Below are positions 1 through 10,100 of a DNA stretch of 64,000 bases, one piece after another. The position numbers and the translations under genes are program-made. Below the pieces are notes generated by a model that ran no database searches, was not told the DNA's origin, and saw only the letters and a program-made list of their open reading frames with translations. Source of the stretch: Parietichytrium sp. I65-24A (lineage: Eukaryota > Sar > Bigyra > Thraustochytrida > Thraustochytriidae); NCBI GenBank assembly GCA_012862575.1, contig BLSF01000054.1:242762-306761 (forward strand). The letters run 5' to 3'. Within the stretch, counting starts at the first letter, position 1. Every line of letters starts with the position of its first letter.

Positions 1-1677
1 CATGGCGCCTTCGCTGCTCTCAAGCATGATGGCTCGCTACAGGTGTGGGGCAACCCCCATTACGGCGGCGACTCGAGTGAAGTGGATCTTGGATCCGGAT
101 GTCTGGCCTTGTTTGCGAACAAGTACCTTTTTTCAGTGCAAAAGGCGGATGGATTCACCGTGGCGTGGGGGTCGGGCCAGTTTCAATGGACGGACAAGAT
201 CGACCCCGTCAGTGTCGTCTCCGTTGTTGGTGTCTCTGGTGCCTTTGTCTCTAGTGCGGTAGCTGCAGTCCACCAGGATGGTAGAGTGACAACGTGGGGT
301 ACACCGGACGTGGTCGGAGAGAGTTGGCGTGTCGACTTTGAGAGTGGTGGTGGTGTTCAAGAAATTGTTGGGACTGCGACAAAGTTTGCAGCCTTGAAGC
401 GGGACGGCTCAGTGGTGACGTGGGGTGATAGTTTCTTGGATAATTTCTCGACAGACATCTCGGACGTTGACTTTCTCTCTGGAGGAGGGGTTGTCTCACT
501 CGCTGCGACGGACTATTCTTTTGCGGCTATAAAGCGTGACGGTTCTGTGGTCGCCTGGGGGTTTTTAAATTCTGGTGGGGACACTTCCTCAGTCGACTTG
601 CAGTCTGGTGGCGGCGCGGTCACTATCGCCTCCACATCAGAAAAATTTGCAGCTCTAATGAAAGATGGCTCAGTGGTGTGTTGGGGGGGGTATCCCCACT
701 CTGACGATAAACCAGTGAATCCTGCGGTTCCTTCAGGAGTCAAGGAATTGTTTGCAAATCGATATTTCTTTGCAGCCCTAAAACACGATGGGTCTGTCGC
801 GACATGGCGCGTTGTGGAAGACAGTACAAATGTGGACTTTTGGGCGGGTGGCGGAGTAAAAACCATCTACCCTTCAATCTATTTTTTTGCCGCGCACAAG
901 CATAACGGATCGGCGGTTGTTTGGGATCCACAATATCTCGACATGGTGGGATCTTATCCCTACGAAGGATCTTATGAGCCTTTGTACGTGGATAATGTAG
1001 TTTCAGTCGTGTGGAACGAGTATGCTTATGCTCTTTTGAAGGAGGATGGGTCGGTGGAGACATGGGGTTCCGACTTCTCTGGCGGAAACAGTGCTGGCTT
1101 GGACTTTTCATCTGGTGGCGGTGTGAAGAAGGTAGTTGCGGGCGGTGGATTCTTTGCTGCCCTGAAACATGATGGATCTTTGCTGGCCTGGGGCTATACA
1201 CATCGATGGGTTATCCCTGAAGTTGAATTTTCAGCTCGGGGAGGCGTCAAAGATCTCCATGCGACTGAGTGGAGCTTCGCTGCGCACATGAACGATGGCA
1301 GCATTTATAACGAGGCTACGCGCGAATTTTGGAATGCCACAGCTTTTGGTGGGATCCGGTCCATCTTAACAGACAGCAAGTCCACTGATGCAGTGGTTGT
1401 GATCGCTCGGGACGACTCTGTGCACTCGTGGAATTGCGGCCCACAGCCCGAATTCCCGAGACCGGCCAAGGAAATTTACCTCCTTGCTGGTGCATGCATC
1501 GCAGCTCTTGAGGACACCCCTTCGCCAACTGCTGCACCGACTTGGCCGACCAACACGCCCACTGCTGCACCGACCACTGTGAGCGCTGTGAGCACTGCTC
1601 CCGCGAGCACAGTTCCAATTATCGTTGGAGCAGCAGTCAGTGCTTTATCCGTGCTGTTGCAGCCGTCATTGGTCTGA
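1..1677 (+). CDS. RCC1-like repeat surface protein, copy A (5' end outside window)
   Basis: The frame is open from base 1 and ends at TGA 1675-1677, so this is the C-terminal 558 residues of a longer protein. It is built of repeats of about 40-45 residues with the pattern FAALK-DGSVV-TWG followed by GGDSS-VDL-SGGV, as in the RCC1/ATS1 beta-propeller superfamily. The C-terminus is Thr/Pro-rich (TAAPTWPTNTP) and then hydrophobic up to the stop, which fits a GPI-anchor signal. It is a tandem duplicate of the gene at 3149-6115 and aligns from that copy's base 4340 onward. Differences are a 15-bp in-frame insertion near 237, two fewer 60-bp units in the Thr/Pro tail, clustered codon changes at repeat tips, and a stop three codons earlier (TGA against TCA). 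No regulator-of-chromosome role should be assumed; a cell-surface role is inferred. Confidence 0.85.
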   Translation, partial: HGAFAALKHDGSLQVWGNPHYGGDSSEVDLGSGCLALFANKYLFSVQKADGFTVAWGSGQFQWTDKIDPVSVVSVVGVSGAFVSSAVAAVHQDGRVTTWGTPDVVGESWRVDFESGGGVQEIVGTATKFAALKRDGSVVTWGDSFLDNFSTDISDVDFLSGGGVVSLAATDYSFAAIKRDGSVVAWGFLNSGGDTSSVDLQSGGGAVTIASTSEKFAALMKDGSVVCWGGYPHSDDKPVNPAVPSGVKELFANRYFFAALKHDGSVATWRVVEDSTNVDFWAGGGVKTIYPSIYFFAAHKHNGSAVVWDPQYLDMVGSYPYEGSYEPLYVDNVVSVVWNEYAYALLKEDGSVETWGSDFSGGNSAGLDFSSGGGVKKVVAGGGFFAALKHDGSLLAWGYTHRWVIPEVEFSARGGVKDLHATEWSFAAHMNDGSIYNEATREFWNATAFGGIRSILTDSKSTDAVVVIARDDSVHSWNCGPQPEFPRPAKEIYLLAGACIAALEDTPSPTAAPTWPTNTPTAAPTTVSAVSTAPASTVPIIVGAAVSALSVLLQPSLV

Positions 1678-2158
1678 AGATGGTGAAGCGGAACCGCCTT
1701 GCCATGCTTGAGACAACCAGCATTTCCAGCGCCAACCCCAAGTACAAGCATCACGACCAAGTTTGAGTCGCGAGTGAGACTCTTCGTTGAGGTCATGTGT
1801 TATGTTTACTTCTGTTCTGGCTTGAATGCATGGATGCATGAATGCATGAACACGTGGATGCACTGCTCTCGATTGGAGCTCCTGTCCTTGGCACGTCCAA
1901 GCACGCATTGCATCCATTTCAATTAATTATTTCGATTTCAGTTGCAAGTCTCTCGAAACAATTCTTCTTTTCCCGGAACTGAGACGGAATTGGAGCCTCT
2001 TCGTTGTTGCAACTTGAAGCACGACAACGTTGAAAGAAACAATTTACCTAGATTCAGAAATCCTGTTCTGGAATTATTTATTGTGTTCTGATTCTGTTCT
2101 GTATCGGCTCTTCTCCACAGGTCAAAAAGCAACGAGTTGTTCTTCCATTGCCTCTTTT
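1..2158 (+). repeat. Tandem duplication, left unit
   Basis: This unit matches 4340-6566 and covers the C-terminal half of the RCC1-like gene and roughly 450 bp of 3' flank. The match ends just after the shared stretch around 2109-2143, where the two copies diverge. It probably continues left of the window. The unit offset is about 4.3-4.4 kb, consistent with duplication of one whole gene plus its flank. Confidence 0.9.
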
Positions 2159-3148
2159 CCTTCATATACCGGTACTTAGGTTTACGTGGATTTTATCAAT
2201 TACATATTTCGCAGGTGTTTTTCCTATCAGCCTTTTTGCTCAGAAGTGCAGACCCTTCTCCGCGTGAGGAACGAGTCGTTCCTTGTGGGTTTTCGTCGTC
2301 ATGTCATTTGTATTTCTCGTTCCGCAACTTTCTCAGTTGGCCCGCGAAAACACAGAGGCATGCTATGCTTACTTCACTCAAGATATATGTAGGTATCCGA
2401 GTGCACACCTGCTGAGGGCCTACCTGCAGCTACGCACGAGCTCAAGCGAAATGAGAAGCCAGCACGGAGAGAGGGAGAGGCGAAGGTCCTATTACTCCTA
2501 TTATCGGTACTTTAGCCTTTGCTGAATTCTGAATTCTGTTCTGATGTTTGTTCACCCCACTAAGATATGGCAGAGGTCACAGAAATTCGCATTCGCTGAG
2601 CAAAGGTGCTGTTTGGACTGTTTGTGCAGCTGTTCCATACTGGGGTGCCCCAGAAGGTATCAGAAGGTACTCATCATTACTACTCAGTTCTGTACTCACG
2701 GCCAGGACACCAGCAGCACGAGCTAGTCTAGAGAGGATTTGCTGTCAGTAAGAACGGCTAACCACTGTGGCAATACACCAAATGCACATGGTAAGTACTT
2801 AGCCTAAGGTGCTACCTATCATCGCATACACGGTGACTGAGAAAGGAAAGTATTGAGCCATGGGTTGCCAGCCGAGGATGCCACTGGCACAGTACAATAC
2901 AATTCAATTTTGAATGGGGTTGCCAATGTGTTGCCAGCCGTGATTACTCGGGTTCCAGCTGAAAGAGTTCTTGGTGTGCAGGGTAAACCAACCCTATCGG
3001 AAGGTTGGGTGGGTGCAGAAAGTGGGATGGATGCGAGATGATGCGAGTCTCCCGCAATCCTTGCAGACCCCAATTGAACTCTTCGGAGGAAGGACCGAGA
3101 GAGCGGCACGACAAGATAAAAAGAGGATTGGATAGGGCAAAATAGAAA
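1678..3148. other. Intergenic between RCC1-like copies
   Basis: The first 480 bp or so is the duplicated 3' flank and contains a TGCATGGATGCATGAATGC patch. From about 2160 to 3148 the sequence is unique and serves as the upstream region of copy B. I see no protein with recognisable features and no RNA gene. Confidence 0.6.
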
Positions 3149-6115
3149 ATGCGTGTTGCTGTTGCTATTGCTGTTGCGGCGCTCGTGGTGAGCGCGAGTG
3201 CGCAGCAGAGGCATGTTGCGCGCGACTTGGTGGTGTGGGGCACGGACCTGCGAACTGGCTCGCTGCCAGGACAACTCGGCACCGAGCCAGTGGCTAAAGT
3301 CGTTTCAACGGATTGGAATTTCTTGGCGCTCAAGAATGATAATACCTTTGTGTTGTGGGGATTGACGCCACATAATTATTATCCAAATACAAAAGGTGAA
3401 ATTGAATTCTTCAACGCGCGATTGGGCGAGATTGACAAGATGGCAGCAGCCGCCGATTCGTTTGCAGTTACCACGAGATACAAACCGGACGGGTCCGCGC
3501 GGGAACGCCATCTTTTGTATCGTTGGGGTGAAATTGGTCGAAAAGGAGCCTATCTCTACGACAGCCCTGTTCTTGACATGGAAATTCTCGCATCGTCAGA
3601 ATTATATGGAGTGCTTCATGAGGGTGGCGTACTCTCCGTTGTGAGTTACCGAGGTGATAGCGTTCATAGAAACACCTTCATCCATAACGTGAGTTCAGCG
3701 TATGCAAATGCCGCGGGGTTTGCAATAGTCCACACAGACGGAACTTTGTCCGTATACGGGGATTACGAAGGGGACAAGGAACGGGGTATGGACGTATCTG
3801 GTGTGACACTTCCCTCTGGAGCAGAGATACTGCACATTTACTCCAACGATTATTCCTTCGCAGCGCTCATGTCAGACGGCTCTGTGGTGACGTGGGGTGA
3901 CCAAGACAGGGGTGGCAACAGCGCCAGCGTCAACTTTTCAGGCGGCATTAGGACCATCTATTCAAACTCGCAAGCGTATGCCGCTGTCAAGAATGACGGT
4001 TCCGTGGTCACATGGGGGTCTCCTGCGTTTGGAGGAGACAGCTCGAGTGTTGACTTGATCGACGTCACCGCCGTGTTTTCCACCAAGAGGCACGACACTG
4101 CTGGAGCGTTTGCGGCTCTCAAGAGTGACGGATCTGTCGTGGCGTGGGGCAGCCTAGAGTCTGGAGGCGACAGCTCCAGCGCCGACCTTTCCGGTGGCGT
4201 GCAGGCCATCTTTGCGACGTCCGCAGCGTTCGCTGCGCTCAAGTCAGACGGGTCCGTGGTGACGTGGGGGGACCTTGAGCATGGAGCTCGCGACGCAGCC
4301 CAACCAAAAATCGAAAACGTCAAGACGCTGGCGTCAACGCATGGCGCCTTCGCTGCTCTCAAGCATGATGGCTCGCTACAGGTGTGGGGCAACCCCCATT
4401 ACGGCGGCGACTCGAGTGAAGTGGATCTTGGATCCGGATGTCTGGCCTTGTTTGCGAACAAGTACCTTTTTTCAGTGCAAAAGGCGGATGGGTTCACCGT
4501 GGCGTGGGGGGTGGGCCAGTTTCAATGGACGGACAAGATTGACCCCGTCAGTGTCGTCTCCGTTGTTGGTGTCTCTAGTGCGGTAGCTGCAGTCCACCAG
4601 GATGGTAGAGTGACAACGTGGGGTACACCGGACCTGGTCGGAGAGAGTTGGCGTGTCGACTTTGAGAGTGGTGGTGGTGTTCAAGAAATTGTTGGGACTG
4701 CGTCACATTTTGCTGCCTTGAAGCGGAACGGCTCAGTGGTGACGTGGGGTCATCATTTCTACAAATATCTCTCGAAAGAGACCTCGGAAGTTGACTTTCT
4801 CTCTGGAGGAGGGGTTGTCTCACTCGCTGCGACGGACGGGGCTTTTGCGGCTATAAAGCGTGACGGTTCTGTGGTCGCCTGGGGGAATTTAAATTCTGGT
4901 GGGGACACTTCCTCAGTCGACTTGCAGTCTGGTGGCGGCGCGGTCACTATCGCCTCCACATCAGAAAAATTTGCAGCTCTAATGAAAGATGGCTCAGTGT
5001 TGTGTTGGCCCAACTGGGGCGATAAAGCAGTGAACCCTGCGGTTCCTTCAGGGGTCAAGGAATTGTTTGCAACTCAATATTTCTTTGCAGCCCTAAAACA
5101 CGATGGGTCTGTTGTGACATGGCGCACTGCGACAGAGAGTACAAATGTGGACTTTTGGGCGGGTGGCGGAGTAAAAACCATCTACCCTTCAATGCATCAT
5201 ATTGCCGCGCACAAGCATAACGGATCGGCGGTTGTTTGGGATCCAAATTATCTCGACAAAGTGGGATCTTATCTCCACGAAGGATCTTATGAACCTTTGT
5301 ACGTGGATAATGTAGTTTCAGTTGTGTCGAACGAGTATGCTTGTGCCCTTTTGAAGGAGGATGGGTCGGTGGAGACATGGGGCTCCGACGACTATGGCGG
5401 AAACAGCGCTGGCTTGGACTTTTTATCCGGTGGTGGTGTGAAGAAGATAGTTGCGGGCCGTAGATTCTTTGCTGCCCTGAAACATGATGGATCTTTGCTG
5501 GCCTGGGGCGATGCACGGGTGATTCCTGAAGTTGAACTTTCAGCTCGGGGAGGCGTCAAAGATCTCTATGCGACTGTGCGGAGCTTCGCTGCGCTCATGA
5601 ACGATGGCAGCATGTATAACCAGGCTACGCGCGAATTTTGGGATCCCACAGCTTTTGGTGGGATCCGGTTCGTCTTAACAGACAGCAAGTCCAGTGATGC
5701 AGTGGTTGTGATCGCTCGGGACGACTCTGTGCACTCGTGGAATTGCGGCCCACAGCCCGAATTCCCGAGACCGGCCAAGGAAATTTACCTCCTTCCTGGT
5801 GCATGCATCGCAGCTCTTGAGGACACCCCTTCGCCAACTGCTGCACCGACTTGGCCGACCAACACGCCAACTGCTGCACCGACCAACACGCCAACAACTG
5901 CTGCACCGACTTGGCCGACCAACACGCCAACTGCTGCACCGACCAACACGCCAACAACTGCTGCACCGACTTGGCCGACCAACACGCCCACTGCTGCACC
6001 GACTACTGTGAGCGCTGTGAGCACTGCTCCTGCGAGCACAGTTCCAATTATCGTTGGAGCAGCAGTCAGTGCTTTATCGGTGCTCTTGCAGCCGTCATTG
6101 GTCTCAAGATGGTGA
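3149..6115 (+). CDS. RCC1-like repeat surface protein, copy B (full length)
   Basis: This is a complete 988-residue protein. Residues 1-19 form a classic signal peptide (hydrophobic core, cleavage expected after ASA). The body holds about 20 RCC1/ATS1-like repeats, each with a hydrophobic strand, a K-DGSVV turn, then TWG or AWG and a variable loop. The C-terminus has a Thr/Pro spacer made of 60-bp units (TWPTNTPTAAPTNTPTTAAP) and ends in a hydrophobic segment (VPIIVGAAVSALSVLL). That arrangement fits a secreted, GPI-anchored propeller-like protein. The start is supported by the signal peptide directly after ATG 3149. No intron is needed. Its second half is duplicated at 1-1677. Its ligand is unknown; adhesion or recognition is an inference from location and from the pattern of divergence. 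Confidence 0.88.
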   Translation: MRVAVAIAVAALVVSASAQQRHVARDLVVWGTDLRTGSLPGQLGTEPVAKVVSTDWNFLALKNDNTFVLWGLTPHNYYPNTKGEIEFFNARLGEIDKMAAAADSFAVTTRYKPDGSARERHLLYRWGEIGRKGAYLYDSPVLDMEILASSELYGVLHEGGVLSVVSYRGDSVHRNTFIHNVSSAYANAAGFAIVHTDGTLSVYGDYEGDKERGMDVSGVTLPSGAEILHIYSNDYSFAALMSDGSVVTWGDQDRGGNSASVNFSGGIRTIYSNSQAYAAVKNDGSVVTWGSPAFGGDSSSVDLIDVTAVFSTKRHDTAGAFAALKSDGSVVAWGSLESGGDSSSADLSGGVQAIFATSAAFAALKSDGSVVTWGDLEHGARDAAQPKIENVKTLASTHGAFAALKHDGSLQVWGNPHYGGDSSEVDLGSGCLALFANKYLFSVQKADGFTVAWGVGQFQWTDKIDPVSVVSVVGVSSAVAAVHQDGRVTTWGTPDLVGESWRVDFESGGGVQEIVGTASHFAALKRNGSVVTWGHHFYKYLSKETSEVDFLSGGGVVSLAATDGAFAAIKRDGSVVAWGNLNSGGDTSSVDLQSGGGAVTIASTSEKFAALMKDGSVLCWPNWGDKAVNPAVPSGVKELFATQYFFAALKHDGSVVTWRTATESTNVDFWAGGGVKTIYPSMHHIAAHKHNGSAVVWDPNYLDKVGSYLHEGSYEPLYVDNVVSVVSNEYACALLKEDGSVETWGSDDYGGNSAGLDFLSGGGVKKIVAGRRFFAALKHDGSLLAWGDARVIPEVELSARGGVKDLYATVRSFAALMNDGSMYNQATREFWDPTAFGGIRFVLTDSKSSDAVVVIARDDSVHSWNCGPQPEFPRPAKEIYLLPGACIAALEDTPSPTAAPTWPTNTPTAAPTNTPTTAAPTWPTNTPTAAPTNTPTTAAPTWPTNTPTAAPTTVSAVSTAPASTVPIIVGAAVSALSVLLQPSLVSRW

Positions 6116-6566
6116 AGCGGAACCGCCTTGCCATGCTTGAGACAACCAGTATTTCCAGCGCGAACCCCAAGTACAAGCATCACGACCAAGTTTGAGTCGC
6201 GAGTGAGACTCTTCGTTGAGGTCATGTGTTATGTCTACTTCTGTTCTGGCTTGAATGCATGGATGCATGAATGCATGAATACGTGGATGCACTGCTCTCG
6301 ATTGGAGCTCCTGTCCTTGGCACGTCCAAGCACGCATTGCATCCATTTCAATTAATTATTTCGATTTCAGTTGCAAGTCTCTCGAAACAATTCTTCTTTT
6401 CCCGGAACTGAGACGGAATTGGAGCCTCTTCGTTGTTGCAACTTGAAGCACGACAACGTTGAAAGAAACAATTTACCTAAATTCAGAAATCCTGTTCTGT
6501 TCTGAATCTGTTCTGTATCGGCTCTTCTCCACAGGTCAAAAAGCAACGAGTTGTTCATTGCCTCTA
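4340..6566 (+). repeat. Tandem duplication, right unit
   Basis: Partner of 1-2158. Over the first ~385 bp after the stop codon I count about five single-base differences between the copies, so the non-coding flank is very similar while parts of the coding region are not. Confidence 0.9.
5849..6004 (+). repeat. 60-bp coding minisatellite in the Thr/Pro stalk
   Basis: Two full 60-bp units (5849-5908, 5909-5968) are followed by a partial third unit. Each encodes 20 residues (TWPTNTPTAAPTNTPTTAAP). Copy A has only the partial unit, so the length of the stalk before the membrane anchor varies between copies by 40 residues. Confidence 0.9.
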
Positions 6567-6764
6567 CTAGTCATTTTTACTTGATGGGGGACTCGGATCA
6601 CTTCCGTTTACTGGTACCGGTACCGGTAATGTTGGTAATGTTCACTTTGTTCTTCCACTCCCGAACAACGAACGGCTCCTTACGGTGCTGGGTCGCGTTT
6701 GTCCGGTGAAAAGTTGGTTCGAGATCATCAGACTCGACCCAGGGCGGCGCGAGTTTCGTTCATT

Positions 6765-6846
6765 TGTGATATGTGATATGTGATATGTAATATGTGATAT
6801 GTGATATGTGATATGTGATATGTGATATGCGATATGCGATATGTGC
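6765..6846. repeat. Heptamer array, unit GTGATAT
   Basis: About eleven near-perfect copies of a 7-bp unit with a few single-base variants (GTAATAT, GCGATAT). Confidence 0.9.
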
Positions 6847-7026
6847 TAGGTGGGAGGAGAGGCGTTTAGGGAAAGGCCAATGTTTTCGGCTGTAATAGTA
6901 GAGAATGGCGATTGAAAATGCAAATGCGATTACAAATGCAAATGCCAAAGTTTTGAAAAGAAATTGGAAGAGACGTGGTCGCTGCCGCGCGTGGAGCCGG
7001 TAATAGCGCGGGGCTCTTCATTCATT

Positions 7027-7054
7027 GACTGACTGACTGACTGACTGACTGACT
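7027..7054. repeat. Tetranucleotide array (GACT)7
   Basis: Seven perfect GACT units, running directly into TGACTGTGAGTG, a motif that recurs upstream of other genes in the window. Confidence 0.9.
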
Positions 7055-7723
7055 GTGAGTGGCGCATGAGGGAGCCACAGTCGGCATTCTGTTTGTGTTT
7101 TCGGTAGTCGGCTGGGCATTTGAGCTCCACTGAAACCGATCTATTGCCTAAAAGTGGCTACGCTGACGTCAAGAAGGAAGGGGCGAGTCATATGCTATGC
7201 ATGTACAGCGAACTCTCCGGCGTGGCGGATTTGTCTGTTTTCTTTTCGTCCACTCACGCTCGAGTGGCTTTCCTTCTCCCCTCTCCCTCTCTCTTTGCAG
7301 TGAGTCAAATGCGAATACAAATTCGGACCGGGCCACACACACATACAATATTATCGAGTCCTGGCGGAGTCTAGATTGGCTGATACTTTGCTCCAAATTG
7401 TTTGGCCCTTTTGCAGTTTTGCCCTTTTGCACTTCGTAACGAACTGGAAGCCATCTCAGAGCCTGCCTGCCTGCCCATCCGAGACGCGACGCGACGCGAC
7501 GCGACGGCAGCGGCTTCGTGCCGAAGAGCAGAGCGCGAGAGCAGTTGGCATGAACGCGCGCTCATTGCAGCGTTCAGCAGAGTTCACCGGTCCGTGAGCG
7601 AGGTTGAGAGTTGCGGCGGGAGGAGGGAAGCGAGAAAACAGTGCAACGGGTCCGAAAGGGCCAGCCAGCTAGTTTCGCAGCTGCGCGCAGCGAGTTTGGC
7701 GTGCGAACAAGAGCAGCGCGAAA

Positions 7724-9403
7724 ATGCACAAATATAGGCTGATATCGAAGAAGGGCGAGGGCACCTTCTCGGAGGTGCTCAAAGCCCAGTCCATAAAGTC
7801 CAACAAGTACTTGGCGATCAAGTGCATGAAGAGCCACTTTGAGTCCATCGACCAGGTCAACAACCTGCGAGAAATCCAAGCGCTCAGACGACTCTCTCCG
7901 CACCCCGGCGTTATCAAGTTGTACGAGGTCTTGTACGATCAACCCACGGGAAGACTTGCGCTGGTCTTTGAGCTTATGGACATGAATGTGTACGAGCTCA
8001 TCAGGAACAGGCGCAACTACCTGCCCGAGACAAAGGTGAAGCAATACATGTATCAACTTGTCAAGTCGATGGATCATATGCATCGCAATGGGATCTTCCA
8101 TCGTGACATCAAACCGGAAAATATTCTCGTTTGCGACGATATATTAAAAGTCGCCGACTTTGGGTCCTGCAGGGGCATCTATTCAAAACCGCCATATACA
8201 GAGTACATTTCGACTCGGTAAGTTTTCGATTCCTTTTTGGAGTGGTGCAGGCCGAAGGACATCCTTGACACTGACTTTTCTTTCCTTATCAGATGGTATC
8301 GCGCACCAGAGTGCTTGTTGACAGATGGATATTATGGTTATAAAATGGACATGTGGGGTGTAGGTTGCGTCATGTTTGAAATTATTGCGCTGTTCCCTTT
8401 GTTTCCCGGCACCAACGAATTGGATCAAATCGAGCGAATCCACAATATCATTGGGACACCTCCGAAGGAAATCTTGAACAAATTCAAAAAGTACGCCACG
8501 CATATCGACTTCAACTTCGCAGACAAGACTGGAACTGGGATCGGAAAACTCATCCCACATGCAGACGAGATATGCATCGATCTTATCGTAAAACTTTTGG
8601 CCTACGACCCAGAGGACCGTCTCTCTGCAAGACAAGCACTGAGGCATCCTTATTTTAGCGAGCTCCGTCAGGCAGACAAGCGCGCTGAGAAAGAAAAGGC
8701 TCAGGCAAGTCGCAACGTCGACAAGTCTTCGCCGAACCGCGGCCAAGCCAAGCAAGCGGCGAACGGACAGCAAGGATACACCATCGAAGAGAAACGAAAC
8801 GCTGGAAACCACAATGACTCACACGAGCTGAAGAGTAAGAAAAGCCCCAAGAAACAGGTGTGGAAAGATTCGCCAGAACATCAGAGCCCGAAGAAAGCGG
8901 CTGGCAGTGGGAAGAACTCGGACTTTGTCTTACCAGTTATTGGGGTGGAGTCTCAGTCGCATTCGAAGAAAGCAAAGCCTCTGCGCGATGCCAGAGATCC
9001 AAACGCGCACAAGCGGGCTCAGCAAAGTCACCAGCGCTTGCTGCCGAACAAGTATGCCACGAAGAAGAACAACAACGACGAGAGCGAAAGCGAAATGGAC
9101 GAGGATTCCTTGGTGTTCCAGGCTAAAAAACAGGCAAGGGCACACGAGACAGAATCTATTTTAAGCCCAACCTCGCGCAAGAAGAAGCACGGGGAACATG
9201 GCTCGAAAAAGTACGCATCCCCCAAGGCATCGCAGAAGGGTTCAGCGATGTATGGGCGGAAAGTCGGGGCGCGACTGTACTTTGATCCACAAGGAGAGTC
9301 CTCCACCACCTCGTCAAACAGTGGCGTAACAAGGACGTTCAAGTCGTCTTATCAGAGCCCTTATTCACAAAAATACATTGCCAGGCAGCGGCAATTGTCT
9401 TGA
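7724..9403 (+). CDS. MOK: MOK-type ciliary CMGC kinase (two exons)
   Basis: Exons 7724-8217 and 8293-9403 give 534 residues. The kinase domain is complete: GEGTFSEV glycine loop (11-18), K33, E50, HRDIKPEN (126-133), DFG (145-147), an activation-loop TEY (159-161) and TRWYRAPE formed across the splice. Phrases such as ELMDMNVYELIR, HRNGIFHRDIKPENIL and YTEYISTR are typical of MOK (RAGE) in the RCK family (MAK, ICK/CILK1, MOK), which tunes cilium length and intraflagellar transport. The C-terminal ~230 residues are Lys/Ser-rich and low in complexity, as in other RCK kinases. The stop at 8219 lies inside the intron, so the gene is not broken. It ends tail to tail with the BolA gene. Confidence 0.93.
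8218..8292 (+). other. Intron, 75 bp (MOK)
   Basis: Donor GTAAGTT at 8218; CTGAC branch-like site and pyrimidine tract (CTTTCCTTATCAG) before the acceptor at 8291-8292. Splicing joins CG to A and restores TRWYRAPE. Confidence 0.95.
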
Positions 9404-9790
9404 ACAGCTCTGCTGGTGATACAATATTTTGTTACGCACGGGTTTTTAACCATTCGGTTCGTGTAAAACTGTGTTTTCTGTGTATACAAACGTAATCGTA
9501 ATCTGATTGATTGTTGCATTCTCCCCACTTCTGATCGTTTCCATTTTTCAAAAATAATTCTTTCGTGGCCTTTCTTTCCTTTACACATAAAAATTAATCA
9601 TTGTAAAGATTGGACCTTTTAGAAAGCCTTCTTGAATAGTGCCAAGTAAACGACAAGCGATGCTTGAGATCATCATGATGGCAGCACGCCAAATCATTAA
9701 AAACCCAACGCCTAAAAACGCTCTCAACCCTACACGGCCTGAGCCACATCCACATCCACACACAAGCATAGAAAGAGAACAAGGGTAGGC
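9404..9790. other. Shared 3' region between MOK and BolA
   Basis: AT-rich stretch between two convergent stop codons; presumably both 3' UTRs. No gene seen. Confidence 0.6.
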
Positions 9791-10042
9791 CTACTTCTTC
9801 GCCTCATACTGCTTGACGGTCCACGTCTTGAGTGTGAGCGCGTGTATCTCCTTGAGCGCCGGTCCCACCGCGTCGTGCACCATGCGGTGCCTCTCCAGCA
9901 GCGGCACCTTATCGAACGCGTCCGTCACGCACACGACCTCGAACTTGTCCCCGCATCCGTCCGACAGATCCTCCACGGACAAGTGCACTATACCCGACAC
10001 ATGCTCGCGCACGAGCGCCTCCACTTGCTCCGCGTTCACCAT
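9791..10042 (-). CDS. BOLA2: BolA-like protein (BOLA2/Fra2 type)
   Basis: An 83-residue protein, the usual length for cytosolic BolA. It carries the family pattern: a short helix-strand start, then DGCGDKFEVVCVTDAF, the LLERHRMVHDAV segment and the closing IHALTLKTWT. The Cys of DGCG and the His of RHR/IHAL sit where BolA2 proteins and monothiol glutaredoxins share a [2Fe-2S] cluster. The family works with glutaredoxin-3 in cytosolic iron sensing and iron-sulfur delivery. There is no targeting peptide, favouring the cytosolic form over the mitochondrial BOLA1/3. The ATG is preceded on this strand by a GAAA-repeat leader. Confidence 0.9.
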   Translation of the reverse strand: MVNAEQVEALVREHVSGIVHLSVEDLSDGCGDKFEVVCVTDAFDKVPLLERHRMVHDAVGPALKEIHALTLKTWTVKQYEAKK

Positions 10043-10059
10043 CTCCCACTCCCTTTCTC

Positions 10060-10060
<1 letters not shown>

Positions 10061-10099
<39 letters not shown>

Positions 10100-10100
10100 T
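10061..10100. repeat. Microsatellite (CTTT)10
   Basis: Ten perfect CTTT units just upstream of the BolA start codon, so probably in its 5' leader or core promoter. Confidence 0.92.

Larger units (their letters stand above)
6116..7723. other. Intergenic upstream of MOK kinase
   Basis: The first ~450 bp is duplicated 3' flank. The rest holds two short tandem arrays (6765-6846 and 7027-7054), a GACGC repeat near 7485-7505 and the probable promoter of the kinase gene. I see no convincing gene here. Confidence 0.6.

Noticed and set aside
6765-6846. Possible CRISPR-like or telomeric array
   Set aside because: Unit is 7 bp without spacers and does not match known telomere repeats such as TTAGGG types.
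8219-8236. In-frame stop inside the MOK kinase domain, suggesting a pseudogene
   Set aside because: A 75-bp GT-AG intron removes it and restores the conserved TRWYRAPE motif.
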